64,000 bases of DNA, taken from IMG/VR virus record IMGVR_UViG_3300006028_000002, positions 24,064 through 88,063 of that record, one strand, 5' to 3'. Below the pieces are notes generated by a model. That model made no database searches. It was given only the letters and a program-made list of their open reading frames with translations, and was not told where the DNA came from. The DNA is from a virus. Below are positions 23,547 to 31,506 of the stretch, piece after piece. Within the stretch, counting starts at the first letter, position 1. Every line of letters starts with the position of its first letter. The position numbers and the translations under genes are program-made.

Positions 23547-23565
23547 AGTGACGCGTCCTCCTGCC

Positions 23566-23934
23566 CTATGCGGTGGGTGCCGGGGGTGCTGGTGCGGGCA
23601 CCGGGTTGGCCGGATCGGCACCCAGGCCGCGCAGCGTCGTTTCGGTCGCCTGGAGCTTTGAAATATCGGGGGCCAGGGTGTCCATCGCGGCGGTCACCGC
23701 AGCCTGGTTACCGGAGCTGATGGCGGCCTGAAGTGCCTCCAGCTTGGTGCGGATCGAGGCGGCGTCATCGGCGAGCGCGTTGGTCACGGCATCGAGTGCG
23801 GCAAGCGTGTTTTCGGCGGTGGCCATTCTTAACTCCAATTGTTTCAATCGGGATTCATGATCGGTGAGTTCAGTGATGATCGTGGGCAGCGCATTGACGT
23901 TGTTCAGAACCACCACCCAATCGGACAGGTTCAT
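23566..23934 (-). CDS. Coiled-coil late protein with Pro-rich tail
   Basis: 122 aa, ATG 23934 overlapping the upstream stop. MNLSDWVVVLNNVNALPTI, then a heptad-rich coiled coil (residues 28-70) and a C-terminal PAPAPPAP. Position between holin and lysin genes suggests a lysis accessory or tail-tip protein. Confidence 0.66.
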   Translation of the reverse strand: MNLSDWVVVLNNVNALPTIITELTDHESRLKQLELRMATAENTLAALDAVTNALADDAASIRTKLEALQAAISSGNQAAVTAAMDTLAPDISKLQATETTLRGLGADPANPVPAPAPPAPTA

Positions 23935-24167
23935 TGGATGCTCGACGCAGGGGGTTGCCACGGAGTACTCGGCGCGGGAGGTGGGGCAGGGGGCGCAGCA
24001 GCCGGATGCGAATTGGGAATCTGGTGCACCAGAATACTGCCGATCACCGCGGTAACAATCGCTGAAATGCCGGCGGGTGTGGTGAATCCTTTCGCGGCGA
24101 CCACGGCCTGCGCGGCGGTAGCGGCCAAAGAAACGGCAGCCCAGATAAATTTGTTGTATTTGCTCAA
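23931..24167 (-). CDS. Holin-type protein with Pro-rich tail
   Basis: 78 aa, TTG 24167 with AGGAG eight bases upstream. Two membrane helices (FIWAAVSLAATAAQAVVAAK and GISAIVTAVIGSILVHQI) followed by PAAAPPAPPPAP. This is the common actinophage holin layout, a helix hairpin with a soluble tail. Confidence 0.68.
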   Translation of the reverse strand: MSKYNKFIWAAVSLAATAAQAVVAAKGFTTPAGISAIVTAVIGSILVHQIPNSHPAAAPPAPPPAPSTPWQPPASSIQ

Positions 24168-24179
24168 CGGGCCACACTC

Positions 24180-24815
24180 CTATTTATGGTAATTGATGTA
24201 CAGCGCGACAATCGCGATAAGAATGGTGATGACAGCCCCCGCGAACGCCCAGCTGGCGTGCATGCCGCTACGGTTTCCGCTGGACAATGTTTGCGCTTTG
24301 GCGATCTCATCGACTTTGGTCATCACGATGTTGTACTGCGCCATCACCGCATCCCGGTCGATGAACCTATCCATCCGTTTGATCAGTTCCTGGATTCGCT
24401 CGGCGTTGCGGTCGATGGCGCCCATCGCCTCATCCCGGGAGATGTGAAACGACACCCGGTCGGTGAGAACCCGCACCTGCTCGGCGTAGCGCAGTCCCGT
24501 GCTGTTGATCTCATCACGGGTCATAAACGTCGCGGTCTGATCGGAGAGCTGCTGGCGGAACTCGTTGACCGACTCGAACCGCAGTTCCATGGCCCGCTCG
24601 GCTTTGTTGCTGGCCAGGGTGACCGCGGTGAGGGCAGCATCGATGGCCTTGCCTTGCGCGCTGATCGCGGCCTCCAGTGCGCGTTGCTGGGAGTCGAACC
24701 GCTGCGCCATCTGGGCCTGCAAGTCGATGTGCCGGTCTTTGTAATACTCCATCAGCGTGGTGGTGGTCCACCCGGTGCTGATTTGCGGGGGCAGATCCCT
24801 GGGTTCCAGCGGCAC
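24180..24815 (-). CDS. Coiled-coil protein with C-terminal membrane helix
   Basis: 211 aa, GTG 24815 after AGGAG. Long coiled coil over about residues 20-180 and a single C-terminal helix (AGAVITILIAIVALYI). Starts PLEPRDLPPQISTGWTTTTL. Such tail-anchored coiled coils occur next to actinophage holins and may act as spanin-like or holin-partner proteins; inference. Confidence 0.7.
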   Translation of the reverse strand: MPLEPRDLPPQISTGWTTTTLMEYYKDRHIDLQAQMAQRFDSQQRALEAAISAQGKAIDAALTAVTLASNKAERAMELRFESVNEFRQQLSDQTATFMTRDEINSTGLRYAEQVRVLTDRVSFHISRDEAMGAIDRNAERIQELIKRMDRFIDRDAVMAQYNIVMTKVDEIAKAQTLSSGNRSGMHASWAFAGAVITILIAIVALYINYHK

Positions 24816-24819
24816 GTGA

Positions 24820-24984
24820 CTACTCCTGCCGTGTCATCCGGGGGACCGTGCACGTGGCGCGGGGCGGCTGGGCCTCCTGCAAGGCGCGCAGAATCGCGAG
24901 TGCCCCGAGTGCGTATCCGGCATTCAGCTGGTAAATGGCGTCATCGACCAATCGTTGCTCCGAGAGATTCATACATCGGGTCAT
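24820..24984 (-). CDS. 54-aa protein, paralogue A
   Basis: ATG 24984 only two bases after AGGAG, with ATG 24972 as alternative. Core EQRLVDDAIYQLNAGYALG then ILRALQEAQ resembles the adjacent gene product position by position. Function unknown. Confidence 0.55.
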   Translation of the reverse strand: MTRCMNLSEQRLVDDAIYQLNAGYALGALAILRALQEAQPPRATCTVPRMTRQE

Positions 24985-24989
24985 ATCTC

Positions 24990-25139
24990 CTATTCGGGAG
25001 GTGCAGTGGGTAGTGGCGTGGTGCGGTCGGCCTGTTGCTCGGCGGCCAGCGTGCGCAGCAGACGCAAACCGAAATCGGCGCACCCGTGGCTGATAAACCA
25101 CACCGCATCCGCCGCTACCCGACGTTCGTAAGAATCCAT
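24990..25139 (-). CDS. 49-aa protein, paralogue B
   Basis: ATG 25139, TAG 24990. ERRVAADAVWFISHGCADFG then LLRTLAAEQQ aligns with paralogue A, so this is a small tandem duplication between the repeat protein and the lysis genes. Function unknown. Confidence 0.55.
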   Translation of the reverse strand: MDSYERRVAADAVWFISHGCADFGLRLLRTLAAEQQADRTTPLPTAPPE

Positions 25140-25162
25140 GGCGCACCGATTCCTTTGGGTGG

Positions 25163-27676
25163 TTATTCGGTGAGGGTCAGCTCGCCCTGGGTGGCGTGGG
25201 TCAGCAGTGGACCGTGCGCATCGGCATCACTGCCGACATTCCGGGCGAGTGCGGCGGACGGGGCCCGCGCTGCGGCGGTGAGCTGGAACTCGTTTCGCTC
25301 GCGCAGCACCACGGACACCGAGTCGGGTACGTGCGCACGCACAACCCCGACCTCGGCACTGAACTCCATGGTGCCGGCGATCAGCGACGCCACCTGAGCA
25401 CCCGAGCCCGCCACGGTGGCGGTGAGAATCGCCGGAGCGTTGTCGTAGTGCAGCATCAGATCGCCGGCCGCGCCGGTAGCGCTAGACCCCAGCAGAGCCG
25501 CGTCGAGTGCTGCGGTTACCCCGGCTGCCGCGCCTGCCGCACTGGCTCCGGTCAGCGGGTAGGCGTCGTCGTGCGCCCCGGTCAGCGTGCTCGTGGTGCC
25601 GGTTGCGGTGGCCTCGATGAACACCGGGGCACCGTCGAACAGGGCCGACAGATCCCCCGCGCTGGCTACCCCGGATGCACTGACCTGGGGCGCGACGGTA
25701 GCCACCACGTCGGCAGTGACACCTGTAGCCGAGCCCGAACCAGCGGTGGCCAGCAGCGCGGACTCAATATCAGCGCTCAGATCAGCTGCGGTGCCGCTAC
25801 CGGTGGCCTCAATCAGCGTGGGGGAGGCGTCGTAGGCGGTGGTGGCGTCATCGGATTCGCCTGTGCCGGTGGCCTCGGACAGCGGGGATTCAACTTCACT
25901 GAAGACGCTGAAAATCAGCCCAAACGGGTTGCCGGTGCCGGTGGCCTCGATGATCGGCTGATCGGTGTCGGTGGCGTAGCCCACGTCAGCCGCGTCGCCC
26001 TGGACCTCGGCATCGGCCAGGATGACGGTGGTGTCGAACAGGGCACTGTGATCCTGTGCGATGCCCGAGCCGACCGCCGCGGTGGGAGCGGCCTCAATAT
26101 CAGCGCTGTTATCGGCTGCGGTACCGGAACCGGTGGCTTCGCTGATCGGGCATTCGAGATCGCTGGACAGGTCGCTGGCCGAACCGGTGCCGGTGGCCTC
26201 GGTGAGTGCGGCAGTCTCGTCGTAGGCGGTGGTCAGATCATTGGCGGTACTGGTTGCGGTGGCCGTGGTGAGGGAGGGGGCCGTGCCGGTGGCGTAGGTG
26301 ACGTCGGTGGCGCTGCCCGAGCCATCGGCGTCGATGAGTGCCGAGGTGACGTCGGTGGTCAGATCGTTGGCCGTGCCGGTGCCGGTGGCCTCGATGAGCG
26401 AAAACGCCAGCTCAAACGTGAGATCGGACGCCGTGCCGGTGGCATCCGCATCGGTCAGCGTGGCGCTGGTGCCGGTGGTGCTGGTGGCGCTCAGATCATT
26501 GGCGGTGCCGGTGCCATCGGCCTCGGTGAGATAGACATCGGCCTGGAATGCGACCACACCCGCGTTGCCGGTGCCATCGGCGTCGATGAGTGCCGAGTCG
26601 CTGGAACCGCTGACGCCTTGCCCGGCGCCCGAGCCGCTGGCTGAGCTGTAACTGGAGTCGCTGGACCCGGCTAGATCCGCAGCGGTGCCGGTGCCGGCGG
26701 CTGCCGAGGGGAAGACGCTGGCCGTGATGGTGTTATCGCCGGCCACCCCGGTACCGGCAGCATTGCCGAGCCCGGAATCGCTGGAGCCGGCCAAATCCTG
26801 CCCAGCACCGGTTGCGCTGGCGGTGGTGAGGGTGACCGCGTAGTCGTAGTTAGCGGTCAGGTCATTGGCTGCACCACTCGCGCTGGCTGAGCTGAAACTC
26901 GAGTCGCTGGAGCCGCTGACGCCTTGCGCGGTGCCAGTGGCGTCCGCATCGGTGGGGAAGACGCTGGCGGTGATGGTGAGATCGGACGCTGCGCCGGCAG
27001 CACTCGCGGTGCTGACACTCGAATCACTGGAGCCGGTCAAGTCATTCGCAGCACCACTACTGGCGGCGTTGGTAACGCCCGAATCCGAACTGCCGCCCGG
27101 GGCATTCGCGGTACCCGTACCATCGGCATCAGTCGGAAAAACGCTGGCCGTGATGGTCAGGTCATTGGCGGCTGAGGTGGCACTGGCGGAGCTGTAACTC
27201 GAATCGCTGGACCCGGCCAGGTCGCTGGCGGCACCGGTTGCGCTGGCCGAAGTAAACGACGCAGAGGTGTCATAAGTAGCGGTCAGATCGGATGCCGCGC
27301 CGATACCGTCCGCGTCGGTGAGGTTGCCAATAACATCAACAGATCCGGTCAGATCATTGGCGGTGCCCGCTGCGGTGGCCTCGCGCAGGTATCCTTCGAC
27401 ATAGCCGAAAGGACTGCCCGCCAGCGCGGTCTGGATCTCAAATCCACCGCCGGCATCTTGCGCGGCAGCCGTGGCATCGGCATCGATGAGGGCAGGGCTG
27501 GCGTCGCTGGTTGCGGTGAAATCATTGGCGGTACCCGTGGCGGTGGCCTCGGTGATGGCTGCCGAGACATCGGGACTAACACTGGGGAGAGTCCAGCAGG
27601 TTGGATAAAACCAGGGCCGCAGAGGATGACCTTGTTTGCGGGGGGCGCCACGGCCGGCGCGGTTTAGACTGCCCAC
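25163..27676 (-). CDS. 837-aa Ala/Gly/Thr/Asp repeat protein, probable tail adhesin
   Basis: GTG 27676. After a basic, Pro-rich start of about 40 residues, the protein consists of roughly 35 degenerate units of 18-22 residues built on ATGTANDLT ... D ... LTDADG. A larger period is visible where the ASVFP unit recurs four times at about 60-residue spacing. The last 75 residues are non-repetitive. No catalytic motif. Regular Gly/Asp/Thr turns suggest a beta-solenoid or fibrous fold. The same unit occurs in the 31496-33454 and 29701-29889 proteins. It is the last large gene before lysis, the usual site of receptor-binding proteins. Confidence 0.82.
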   Translation of the reverse strand: MGSLNRAGRGAPRKQGHPLRPWFYPTCWTLPSVSPDVSAAITEATATGTANDFTATSDASPALIDADATAAAQDAGGGFEIQTALAGSPFGYVEGYLREATAAGTANDLTGSVDVIGNLTDADGIGAASDLTATYDTSASFTSASATGAASDLAGSSDSSYSSASATSAANDLTITASVFPTDADGTGTANAPGGSSDSGVTNAASSGAANDLTGSSDSSVSTASAAGAASDLTITASVFPTDADATGTAQGVSGSSDSSFSSASASGAANDLTANYDYAVTLTTASATGAGQDLAGSSDSGLGNAAGTGVAGDNTITASVFPSAAAGTGTAADLAGSSDSSYSSASGSGAGQGVSGSSDSALIDADGTGNAGVVAFQADVYLTEADGTGTANDLSATSTTGTSATLTDADATGTASDLTFELAFSLIEATGTGTANDLTTDVTSALIDADGSGSATDVTYATGTAPSLTTATATSTANDLTTAYDETAALTEATGTGSASDLSSDLECPISEATGSGTAADNSADIEAAPTAAVGSGIAQDHSALFDTTVILADAEVQGDAADVGYATDTDQPIIEATGTGNPFGLIFSVFSEVESPLSEATGTGESDDATTAYDASPTLIEATGSGTAADLSADIESALLATAGSGSATGVTADVVATVAPQVSASGVASAGDLSALFDGAPVFIEATATGTTSTLTGAHDDAYPLTGASAAGAAAGVTAALDAALLGSSATGAAGDLMLHYDNAPAILTATVAGSGAQVASLIAGTMEFSAEVGVVRAHVPDSVSVVLRERNEFQLTAAARAPSAALARNVGSDADAHGPLLTHATQGELTLTE

Positions 27677-27694
27677 GGCTGCACCCCGTCAGTC

Positions 27695-28468
27695 TCAGCA
27701 GATAGCGTCGTGTGGTGCCACCGCGTTTGTCAGAATCCCCGGCGATCCCTTGAACCGCCACGGCGCCGGGCCCGGATTACCTGTGTTGTTCAGCTGCCAA
27801 TTGCCGTAGTACATGGTGGGCACATTCGCCACAGAGCTGTTCTGGAAACCGCAGTACCACCAGCTGGCAGTGGATGCGCCATAGTTCTGCCCCGTGACGC
27901 TGATCGTATCGGTGACCGTGGTGGTGTCGACATCGGTACCCGCAAAAAAGTTGGCGGACGCGCTACCCACGGATCCACTGGCGGTAAAGGCGAGCTCAAT
28001 TCGCGTCCATTGTCCGGTGAGTACGGTGATCGCACCCAACGATTGCGTACCGGCATTAAAGTTTTTCAGCACCCACAACACGGGTGCGCTGGAGGTGCGC
28101 AGATTGATCTGGAGCTGATCGTTGATGAGACTATTACTGCCGATACCGAATACCGTTTGATCGGCGACCAGTCCGGTAAATGATGTCACATAGATGTAGA
28201 ACCGCACATAGGTGGTCGTCTGAGTGCCCATCGAGGCATCCCATTGGACGTAAGGATTGTCCGCCGTAGCACCCGAGGACTGCCCGTAGACAAAGGTACT
28301 GGTGGGCCGATTGAGCCCAGCTCGGTTTGCGTCAATAAATTGTTGCACCGTACTGGCTGCCGGGTTACCGGTCACATCGAAAGCGTTATCCCCGAACTGC
28401 CCGCTATTCGAGGTGGTCAGCGTCGTGGTATCCGGGCCACCGTTGAAATTATTATTAAGGACGGTCAT
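27695..28468 (-). CDS. Jelly-roll tail protein (LamG/lectin-like)
   Basis: 257 aa, ATGA overlap with the upstream gene. Pattern NNFNGGPDTTTLT, then VQWDASMGTQTTTYVRFYIY and SWWYCGFQNSS is that of concanavalin/LamG jelly rolls found in phage tail and appendage proteins. Likely carbohydrate binding on the virion; inference. Confidence 0.65.
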   Translation of the reverse strand: MTVLNNNFNGGPDTTTLTTSNSGQFGDNAFDVTGNPAASTVQQFIDANRAGLNRPTSTFVYGQSSGATADNPYVQWDASMGTQTTTYVRFYIYVTSFTGLVADQTVFGIGSNSLINDQLQINLRTSSAPVLWVLKNFNAGTQSLGAITVLTGQWTRIELAFTASGSVGSASANFFAGTDVDTTTVTDTISVTGQNYGASTASWWYCGFQNSSVANVPTMYYGNWQLNNTGNPGPAPWRFKGSPGILTNAVAPHDAIC

Positions 28469-28914
28469 TGCTCAATGTAAAGATTGATGGCCGCGGTGGT
28501 GGTGATCGTCGAGGTGCCCCGCAACGCCCGCAACACCGAAATCGGTTGGTAAATCTCCCGCCCAAACGGGTACAAAATGCTGTACATGCCGGGTAGTGGC
28601 AGCAGATAGATAGGCAGCTGACCGGCCGCGAAACTCGTAGGCTCAACAGTATCCGCCACTTTGACAGTACCCAGGGTCGCCGCGAGCGATTGATCCGGCC
28701 CAATCTTCTGTGGGGTAATCGTCGTGCCGGTTCCGGTCACAGTATAGGTACCCCATTGGATCGTCAGCGCACCAGCCGACGTCGCACCGCTGGTGACTTC
28801 CATGCAATAGACGACAAACGGCAGCGAGGCCCCGGTGGGAATCTCGATCATTGTTTTCGCGGTGGCTGCGGTCAGCGACACTGAGCCCGTACTAATACAG
28901 TATTGCAGCGCCAT
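28465..28914 (-). CDS. Beta-rich virion protein
   Basis: 149 aa, ATG 28914. Starts MALQYCISTGSVSLTAATAK; alternating strands with GALTIQWGTYTVTGTG. Looks like a small tail or head-fibre protein. Not recognised. Confidence 0.6.
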   Translation of the reverse strand: MALQYCISTGSVSLTAATAKTMIEIPTGASLPFVVYCMEVTSGATSAGALTIQWGTYTVTGTGTTITPQKIGPDQSLAATLGTVKVADTVEPTSFAAGQLPIYLLPLPGMYSILYPFGREIYQPISVLRALRGTSTITTTAAINLYIEQ

Positions 28915-29145
28915 CTATTCGCTCTTTTCACTACCGCAGACATGGACGGGGGGCGCCTCTGGGCTGGCTCGTACACACAGACCGATGACCATGCCATTCT
29001 CATCAACAGTCGGATAGAGCTGCATGCCGTGCCAGTCGCCCACCGCACCGCATCCCGTGCATTTGTAATTCGCTCCGGCGTGCTGGAGCAGCGGCAAATC
29101 ATCAATTGGATGTGCCGGATTCTTGAACGGCGTGAACTCACCCAT
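28915..29145 (-). CDS. Zinc-ribbon late protein
   Basis: 76 aa, ATG 29145 after AGGAG. CTGCGAVGDWHGM followed by LCVRASPEAPPVHVCG gives four Cys for one zinc site. Similar small zinc proteins lie elsewhere in the tail operon (33979). Confidence 0.65.
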   Translation of the reverse strand: MGEFTPFKNPAHPIDDLPLLQHAGANYKCTGCGAVGDWHGMQLYPTVDENGMVIGLCVRASPEAPPVHVCGSEKSE

Positions 29146-29147
29146 GA

Positions 29148-29687
29148 TCAGTCTCCTGGCATGATTCCGGCGACGGCGCTGAACACGCTGTTGACGGTGA
29201 ACATTAAATTGCTGTCCGTCTCCATCTTCTGCACAGTCCCGGTCGCCCCACCGACACCATCACCGGGCTGCGGGATCGAGAAGGTAGTGGTACTGATGAC
29301 CGTGATCACCCAGCTACCATTAGCGGCAGTGTTGACGGTGTGCCCGAGAATCTCCACCACGTCGCCGCTGGTGTAGCCGTGTGCCGCTGCGGTGGTGATG
29401 ACAATCGGATTCGCGTTAGTCGATGAAGTGATGGCAATAGGGTTAAACCAACTCAACGCCGAGCCAGGATCGGAAGCCACCGCATTGGTGAATGCCGCGA
29501 GTGTCGCGGTGGGTGAAGTCAGTACACGGATCGCGAGCAAGCGCCGTTTCGACCACACGGTCGCAGTCATAGCAGCCTGCGCCTCACTGCTGACCTGGAC
29601 AGCGGCCTTGACCATAGCGAGTTGGATGCGCTGCTGGAATGAGGCATCGGCAATGAGTTGCGCGCCCTGGCCCAACGTGAGTGCCAT
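29148..29687 (-). CDS. Tail protein with NPIVIT...HGYTSGD beta module
   Basis: 179 aa, ATG 29687 after GGGAG. Residues about 90-140 carry the HGYTSGDVVEILGH ... NGSWVITVISTTTF module repeated in many phage tail and adhesin proteins. The N-terminal 80 residues are helical. Virion location inferred from operon position. Confidence 0.68.
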   Translation of the reverse strand: MALTLGQGAQLIADASFQQRIQLAMVKAAVQVSSEAQAAMTATVWSKRRLLAIRVLTSPTATLAAFTNAVASDPGSALSWFNPIAITSSTNANPIVITTAAAHGYTSGDVVEILGHTVNTAANGSWVITVISTTTFSIPQPGDGVGGATGTVQKMETDSNLMFTVNSVFSAVAGIMPGD

Positions 29688-29700
29688 TCAGTCTCCCCCT

Positions 29701-29889
29701 TTAGGCGACGATGATTCCGGCGTCCACGGTGCCGCCCAAGTCTTGAGCAAAACCCGTGCTATCAGCATCGGTTACCGTTGCGCTTGTATCTGCGGCGCCA
29801 CGAGCCCGGGGCAGCGCTGGACCGGGAATAAGAACGGGGGACGGCGAGGGTGCCAGCCATCTCAAGCCCCCGGCACGGCGACGAGACAT
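29701..29889 (-). CDS. 62-aa single-repeat relative of the large repeat protein
   Basis: ATG 29889 with GAGGTG upstream. A basic/Pro-rich start as in the 27676 protein, then one repeat unit (TVTDADSTGFAQDLGG). Either a decayed copy or a capping subunit of the repeat fibre. Confidence 0.65.
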   Translation of the reverse strand: MSRRRAGGLRWLAPSPSPVLIPGPALPRARGAADTSATVTDADSTGFAQDLGGTVDAGIIVA

Positions 29890-29923
29890 CGCGTCACCTC
29901 ACCACGCAATGTGCCAACACGAG

Positions 29924-30409
29924 CTATTCAGTCCACACGAGATAACTGGTGACCGCGACAATGGCCGGCGCTACGCACTGAACGCCCAGCCCCGCGCCTG
30001 CTGTGGCCGGAAAAGCGGGCTCCTGCCCTAGTGGTAATTGCACGACAATCCCGGACGTGGGCGGCACATACCACGTCCGCAAAATAACGCCCACGGTGGG
30101 CGCAGTAGTGGCATAAACACCAGGTGATGCGGTGGTCGGCATATACGCGGTGCACAGACTGCCCGGCGCGGAGGAGTCCAGCGGGGTCGCCGCCTGAGTA
30201 ATCGTGCCGCCGCCCACCGGGGCGACTGTGGTACGGACCAGACGCACAATCACGGGCACCGCTGTAGCTGTGACGCCGTTAAACGTCACGGACAACTCAT
30301 TAGCGACCATGCGCCGGGTGGTGCCCGTTGAGGCAACATCCAGCACGACGAGTGCGGCTCCTGCACCCAGGTTGATGGCCTCGGATGCCGCCACATAAAG
30401 ATCAGCCAC
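29924..30409 (-). CDS. Beta-sandwich virion protein
   Basis: 161 aa, GTG 30409 with AAGGAG eight bases upstream. Beta-rich, no Cys pairs, ends VTSYLVWTE. Typical of small actinophage tail or decoration proteins; exact role unknown. Confidence 0.62.
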   Translation of the reverse strand: MADLYVAASEAINLGAGAALVVLDVASTGTTRRMVANELSVTFNGVTATAVPVIVRLVRTTVAPVGGGTITQAATPLDSSAPGSLCTAYMPTTASPGVYATTAPTVGVILRTWYVPPTSGIVVQLPLGQEPAFPATAGAGLGVQCVAPAIVAVTSYLVWTE

Positions 30410-30427
30410 GGGACGGCTCCTTTTTGA

Positions 30428-31129
30428 TCACCAGAATACGGCGCGTTTTACGGCCTGACTGATAACGCGCGGGCGGATCGGCGTAACCGCTGACAAGGGT
30501 GTGAGCTCCAGAGCGATGCCCAACCAAGACAAGCTCGTATTGGTAGCACCTATCGTTTTGGTTCCCACCGCACCCGCGTTGAGGTAGTACCCGCCATAAA
30601 ATGTGCCGAAGAATGTATCGTTTTGTAGCGTGGCCTGGGTGTAAGAGCCCGCAGTGGCCGTACTGTATGTCAAGACAGTGTTAGCGCCATTGGCATCGGT
30701 CATCAGCATGACGATCGCGCTATTAGCCACGGTGGTGGCGATGGTAAACGTCGCTGCGGCGACTGCGCTAGAACTGGCGCTAGCGGTAGCCCCGATACCC
30801 GCCACTCCAGTAAAACTATAAGCGGTGTATGACCATTTTGTACTGCCGGTAGACAACGCTTGTGACAGCGTGAATGTCTGGCCAGAGCCGATGGGGGCCG
30901 ACCACATCTCAGCCGCGAGGATAGCGTTGGAGTCTACTATGGATATCCGCGGAGTATAGGTGTAGCTCCCACCAGAGGGGGTAGCGAAATTCAGGGCGCC
31001 GGTCTCAATCCACGAAATGACGAGCAGCATATCGCTGGCATTGACGGTCACTGATTCTGTTTTAGGCGTGGTGGTGCTGATAGCGATAGGCCCGGTCTGC
31101 ACACCGAAGGCGATAGCCACAGACCACAC
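30428..31129 (-). CDS. Tail protein, paralogue of N-terminal domain of 33454
   Basis: 233 aa, GTG 31129. Shares blocks with residues 1-215 of the next upstream tail gene: VTV.A.D.LLVI, QTFTL, TIA...ANSAI, YLNAGA..TK.IG and ALEL. It ends with a basic tail instead of repeats. A jelly-roll-like fold is likely. Gene duplication and fusion with the repeat region explains the pair. Confidence 0.7.
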   Translation of the reverse strand: MWSVAIAFGVQTGPIAISTTTPKTESVTVNASDMLLVISWIETGALNFATPSGGSYTYTPRISIVDSNAILAAEMWSAPIGSGQTFTLSQALSTGSTKWSYTAYSFTGVAGIGATASASSSAVAAATFTIATTVANSAIVMLMTDANGANTVLTYSTATAGSYTQATLQNDTFFGTFYGGYYLNAGAVGTKTIGATNTSLSWLGIALELTPLSAVTPIRPRVISQAVKRAVFW

Positions 31130-31164
31130 CCCCGGCCGTCATTGCTCTTGCTAGACTGACCGGC

Positions 31165-31506
31165 ATGCCCGATACGGAATTGCACTATCAACTCTACGAG
31201 CTGCGGCATGAAGTACCCTATGGGGTGACGATCAGACTCCCCGACACCGCCATAGCCATCACCCAGTCAGGCCCCGGTCGTGGCTGGCGCGTCGACCACT
31301 ATCGGGATGACGGCGTGATGCTGGAAAGCTGGATCATTCATCCCGACTGGATACACGGCTACGTCGTCAACTTTAACGAGCACAAAAACTCCTGGCTGTA
31401 TGCCTCTGTTTGGCTGGAATGGCCGAATAGCGATGCGGCGGAACCAATGGCCATTGCGGTGTACACGTCGGGTGTGCCCTATCTGCCGCCAAGCACTAAT
31501 CGGTGA
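31165..31506 (+). CDS. Opposite-strand insertion gene (moron) in tail operon
   Basis: 113 aa, ATG 31165, reading against the surrounding virion genes and overlapping the 3' end of 31496 by 11 bases. TAGACT seven bases before the ATG could be a -10 box giving a leaderless mRNA. Acidic, Trp-rich (WRVDHYRDDGVMLESW, HPDWIHGYVVNF). Independent orientation suggests expression from the lysogen. Function unknown. Confidence 0.65.
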   Translation: MPDTELHYQLYELRHEVPYGVTIRLPDTAIAITQSGPGRGWRVDHYRDDGVMLESWIIHPDWIHGYVVNFNEHKNSWLYASVWLEWPNSDAAEPMAIAVYTSGVPYLPPSTNR

